From: an uncultured Spirochaetaceae bacterium
GTDB lineage: Bacteria; Spirochaetota; Spirochaetia; Treponematales; Treponemataceae
DNA: 16,571 nucleotides
Assembly (NCBI GenBank): GCA_902766345.1
Contig: CACXDK010000167.1
Span: forward strand, 1 to 16,571
Reading direction: 5' to 3'
Positions 15,252 to 16,571 of this stretch are shown here, one piece after another. Numbering within the stretch: the first letter of the stretch is position 1; every line of letters starts with the position of its first letter. Below the pieces are notes generated by a model, which saw only the letters and a list, made by a program, of their open reading frames with translations, was not told the origin of the DNA and did no database searches. A program made the translations under genes and the position numbers.

Positions 15252-16475
15252 TTAAAAAGAAAGTCCCATAGAAACACCGAATTCAAATGCATCATGAGGA
15301 ATATTATAATAAAGCCCCATTCCCACCGCAGGAAGATTTATAGTAGAAAGATAAACACGGAATCCAATGCCAGGTCCATAAGAAAAGTCTGTTTTATCAT
15401 CATAATCTTTAACAATTACCATCTGATAAACACCATATACTGAAAGCATTGCAAATTTTGTCTGTATAGTTGCAAACTCCAGCCCAAAATTCGAACTAAG
15501 CATTTGAGGAGAATGAAAATTAGAAGGCAAAAGATTATTTGCAACACCAGAACGTGTCTGTTGGTTTATTACAGGCATATTATGTTCATTACTTATGCAA
15601 GCTTCAAGTAAAAACCTTAAAGTAGGAATAATCGGCTGCTGAATAAAAGCATGAATTTTCTGAGTAGTAACAAAGTCTCCATCTGTAGTAAATCCGATGT
15701 TTCCAGACACTTCAAAAGACTTTTCAGATGTAAAAACCCCATTCCATTCAGAAACAGAATACTCAAGAACAGGGCGGAATGTAATTATGTGAATATTATC
15801 TAAATCCTTGTCAATAAAATAATTACCAGTATAACACACACCAAACGACCCAGAAAAATGAGTTGTAAACTTTTCCGTTATATCAGCTTCTGCAAAAACT
15901 TTATGTCCTTCAAATTCAGAGATTTTATCGCCCTCAATGCTGTCTATTTCCGTTTTCAATTTAGAATAAGAGCCAGAAAGGGAAAATCCAGGGTGAGTTA
16001 AATCAACAGAAGGCTTTCTAAATGAAGAAAGAATAGTAAAAGAATCCTTTGAAATCATGCCGCCAAGGAGAAAAAGATCTTTTTCTCCAAAAGCATTTTG
16101 ATCCAGCATGGCAGCACCTCCAACCAGACCTCCATTTGAAATGGAACCGAATGGAAGAACCAAAAATGAAATTTTTTCTTTCAAAGTAATTTTTACGGTT
16201 GTGTCACCTGTTTCGCCATCAGAAGGTACAGCCTGAACATCAATAGAAGAAAACAATCCCTGTGCACGAAGCTCATTTTCTATTGCAGCAGCAGTTTCTT
16301 CATCAAAAGTAAAGCCTTTATATTTCTGTAAAACTTTTAAAAGATAAGATTCCCTTGTCCTTTTCAGCCCGGAAAACTCAAAACCAGTAATCGTTCCCTG
16401 CTGAACAGAATCTTCGGCAAACAACATGCCAGAGAATAAAACTACTGCCAATAAAAGCAAAACTATTTTTTTCAT
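15252..16475 (-). CDS. Omp85-superfamily outer membrane protein with a single POTRA domain
   Basis: The product has 407 residues. Residues 1-20 are a signal peptide (KKIVLLLLAVVLFSGMLFA, cleaved before EDS). Residues about 26-100 read as one POTRA domain: GTITGFEFSGLKRTRESYLL, then the helix and strand DEETAAAIENELRAQGLFSSIDVQ, ending VKITLKEK. The remaining 300 residues alternate polar and hydrophobic, the size of a 16-strand barrel, and end in an aromatic terminal strand (FEFGVSMGLSF). That terminal Phe is a common signal recognised by the BAM machinery. The loop-6 VRGF-type motif of Omp85 proteins is not clear; NQQTRSGVANN (about 304-314) occupies the expected place. BamA has five POTRAs and TamA three, so this is a minimal relative of unknown role. 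The gene stands alone, and its ribosome-binding site is weak (GGTAG). Confidence 0.8.
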   Translation of the reverse strand: MKKIVLLLLAVVLFSGMLFAEDSVQQGTITGFEFSGLKRTRESYLLKVLQKYKGFTFDEETAAAIENELRAQGLFSSIDVQAVPSDGETGDTTVKITLKEKISFLVLPFGSISNGGLVGGAAMLDQNAFGEKDLFLLGGMISKDSFTILSSFRKPSVDLTHPGFSLSGSYSKLKTEIDSIEGDKISEFEGHKVFAEADITEKFTTHFSGSFGVCYTGNYFIDKDLDNIHIITFRPVLEYSVSEWNGVFTSEKSFEVSGNIGFTTDGDFVTTQKIHAFIQQPIIPTLRFLLEACISNEHNMPVINQQTRSGVANNLLPSNFHSPQMLSSNFGLEFATIQTKFAMLSVYGVYQMVIVKDYDDKTDFSYGPGIGFRVYLSTINLPAVGMGLYYNIPHDAFEFGVSMGLSF

Positions 16476-16487
16476 ACTACCACATAT

Positions 16488-16516
16488 ATTAAATCAGATA
16501 ACTTATTAAAATTCAA
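16488..16516 (-). promoter_or_regulatory. Candidate promoter of the outer membrane protein gene
   Basis: On the minus strand TTGAAT (16516-16511) and TTTAAT (16493-16488) are spaced by 17 bases, 4 and 5 of 6 to consensus. Transcription would begin near 16481, only 6 bases before the ATG. The match is modest in AT-rich sequence. Confidence 0.3.
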
Positions 16517-16541
16517 CAAATAAAAATAAATCTAAAGCTTA

Positions 16542-16571
16542 TTAGACCTGTACAAAATCCACAGTCTGCTC
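16542..16571 (-). CDS. Possible C-terminal end of an upstream minus-strand gene
   Basis: From the right edge one frame reads EQTVDFVQV and then two stops in a row (TAA TAA). The fragment is too short to identify. It is listed only because the next gene, 66 bases on, faces the same way. The other two frames also stop soon after, so this is a weak call. Confidence 0.25.
   Translation of the reverse strand, partial: EQTVDFVQV

Noticed and set aside
15219..15443. Plus-strand ORF of 74 codons
   Set aside because: It begins inside the terminator hairpin and runs antisense to the outer membrane protein gene; basic, low-complexity shadow sequence.
1..16571. CRISPR array to accompany the Cas2-like gene
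   Set aside because: I looked for evenly spaced direct repeats in the spacers and at the window ends and saw none; almost all of the window is coding.

Overview
The window is a compact, AT-rich bacterial segment that looks like a Treponema-type spirochaete. The reasons are the low GC content, relaxed signal peptides, a treponemal-style methyl-accepting chemotaxis protein, many exported TPR or hypothetical proteins, and a set of household genes (ftsY, prfB, phoH, pgpH, ybeY, a CorC/TlyC-type CBS protein). The genus is inferred from overall character, not from a marker gene. No mobile element, tRNA, rRNA or CRISPR array was found, and no gene-free stretch exceeds 300 bases; the longest is 277 bases (14975-15251).

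Left block (1-5999, minus strand), read from right to left: a small Cas2-fold protein, prfB with its programmed +1 frameshift, a 497-residue exported protein with a coiled coil and a PEGA-like segment, ftsY, a 305-residue uncharacterised protein, and a LolC/LolE-type permease cut by the left edge. From prfB onward the genes are joined by TAATG stop/start overlaps, a 2-base gap or an 8-base overlap, so this is almost certainly one transcript. Its theme is translation termination, SRP-dependent membrane targeting and envelope lipoprotein handling.

Middle (6063-7055, plus strand): a single exported protein with a fibronectin-III-like domain and TPR-like helices. It diverges from the Cas2-like gene across a short AT-rich spacer that may carry back-to-back promoters. 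Its 3' end overlaps the convergent TPR gene by 8 bases.

Second block (7048-14974, minus strand), read from right to left: a chemotaxis receptor, phoH, pgpH (7TM-HD c-di-AMP phosphodiesterase), ybeY, a CBS/CorC (TlyC-like) protein, and a 711-residue exported TPR protein. Gaps are 21 bases or less, or the genes overlap. The core phoH-pgpH-ybeY-corC is a familiar bacterial cluster linking RNA metabolism and ribosome maturation with cyclic dinucleotide turnover. The chemoreceptor at its head is the unusual partner.

Right end (14975-16571): an intergenic region with a likely promoter for the receptor operon and a strong plus-strand intrinsic terminator that no plus-strand gene explains, suggesting a small RNA. 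Beyond it lies a minus-strand outer membrane protein with one POTRA domain and an Omp85-type barrel, then perhaps the last codons of another minus-strand gene at the edge.
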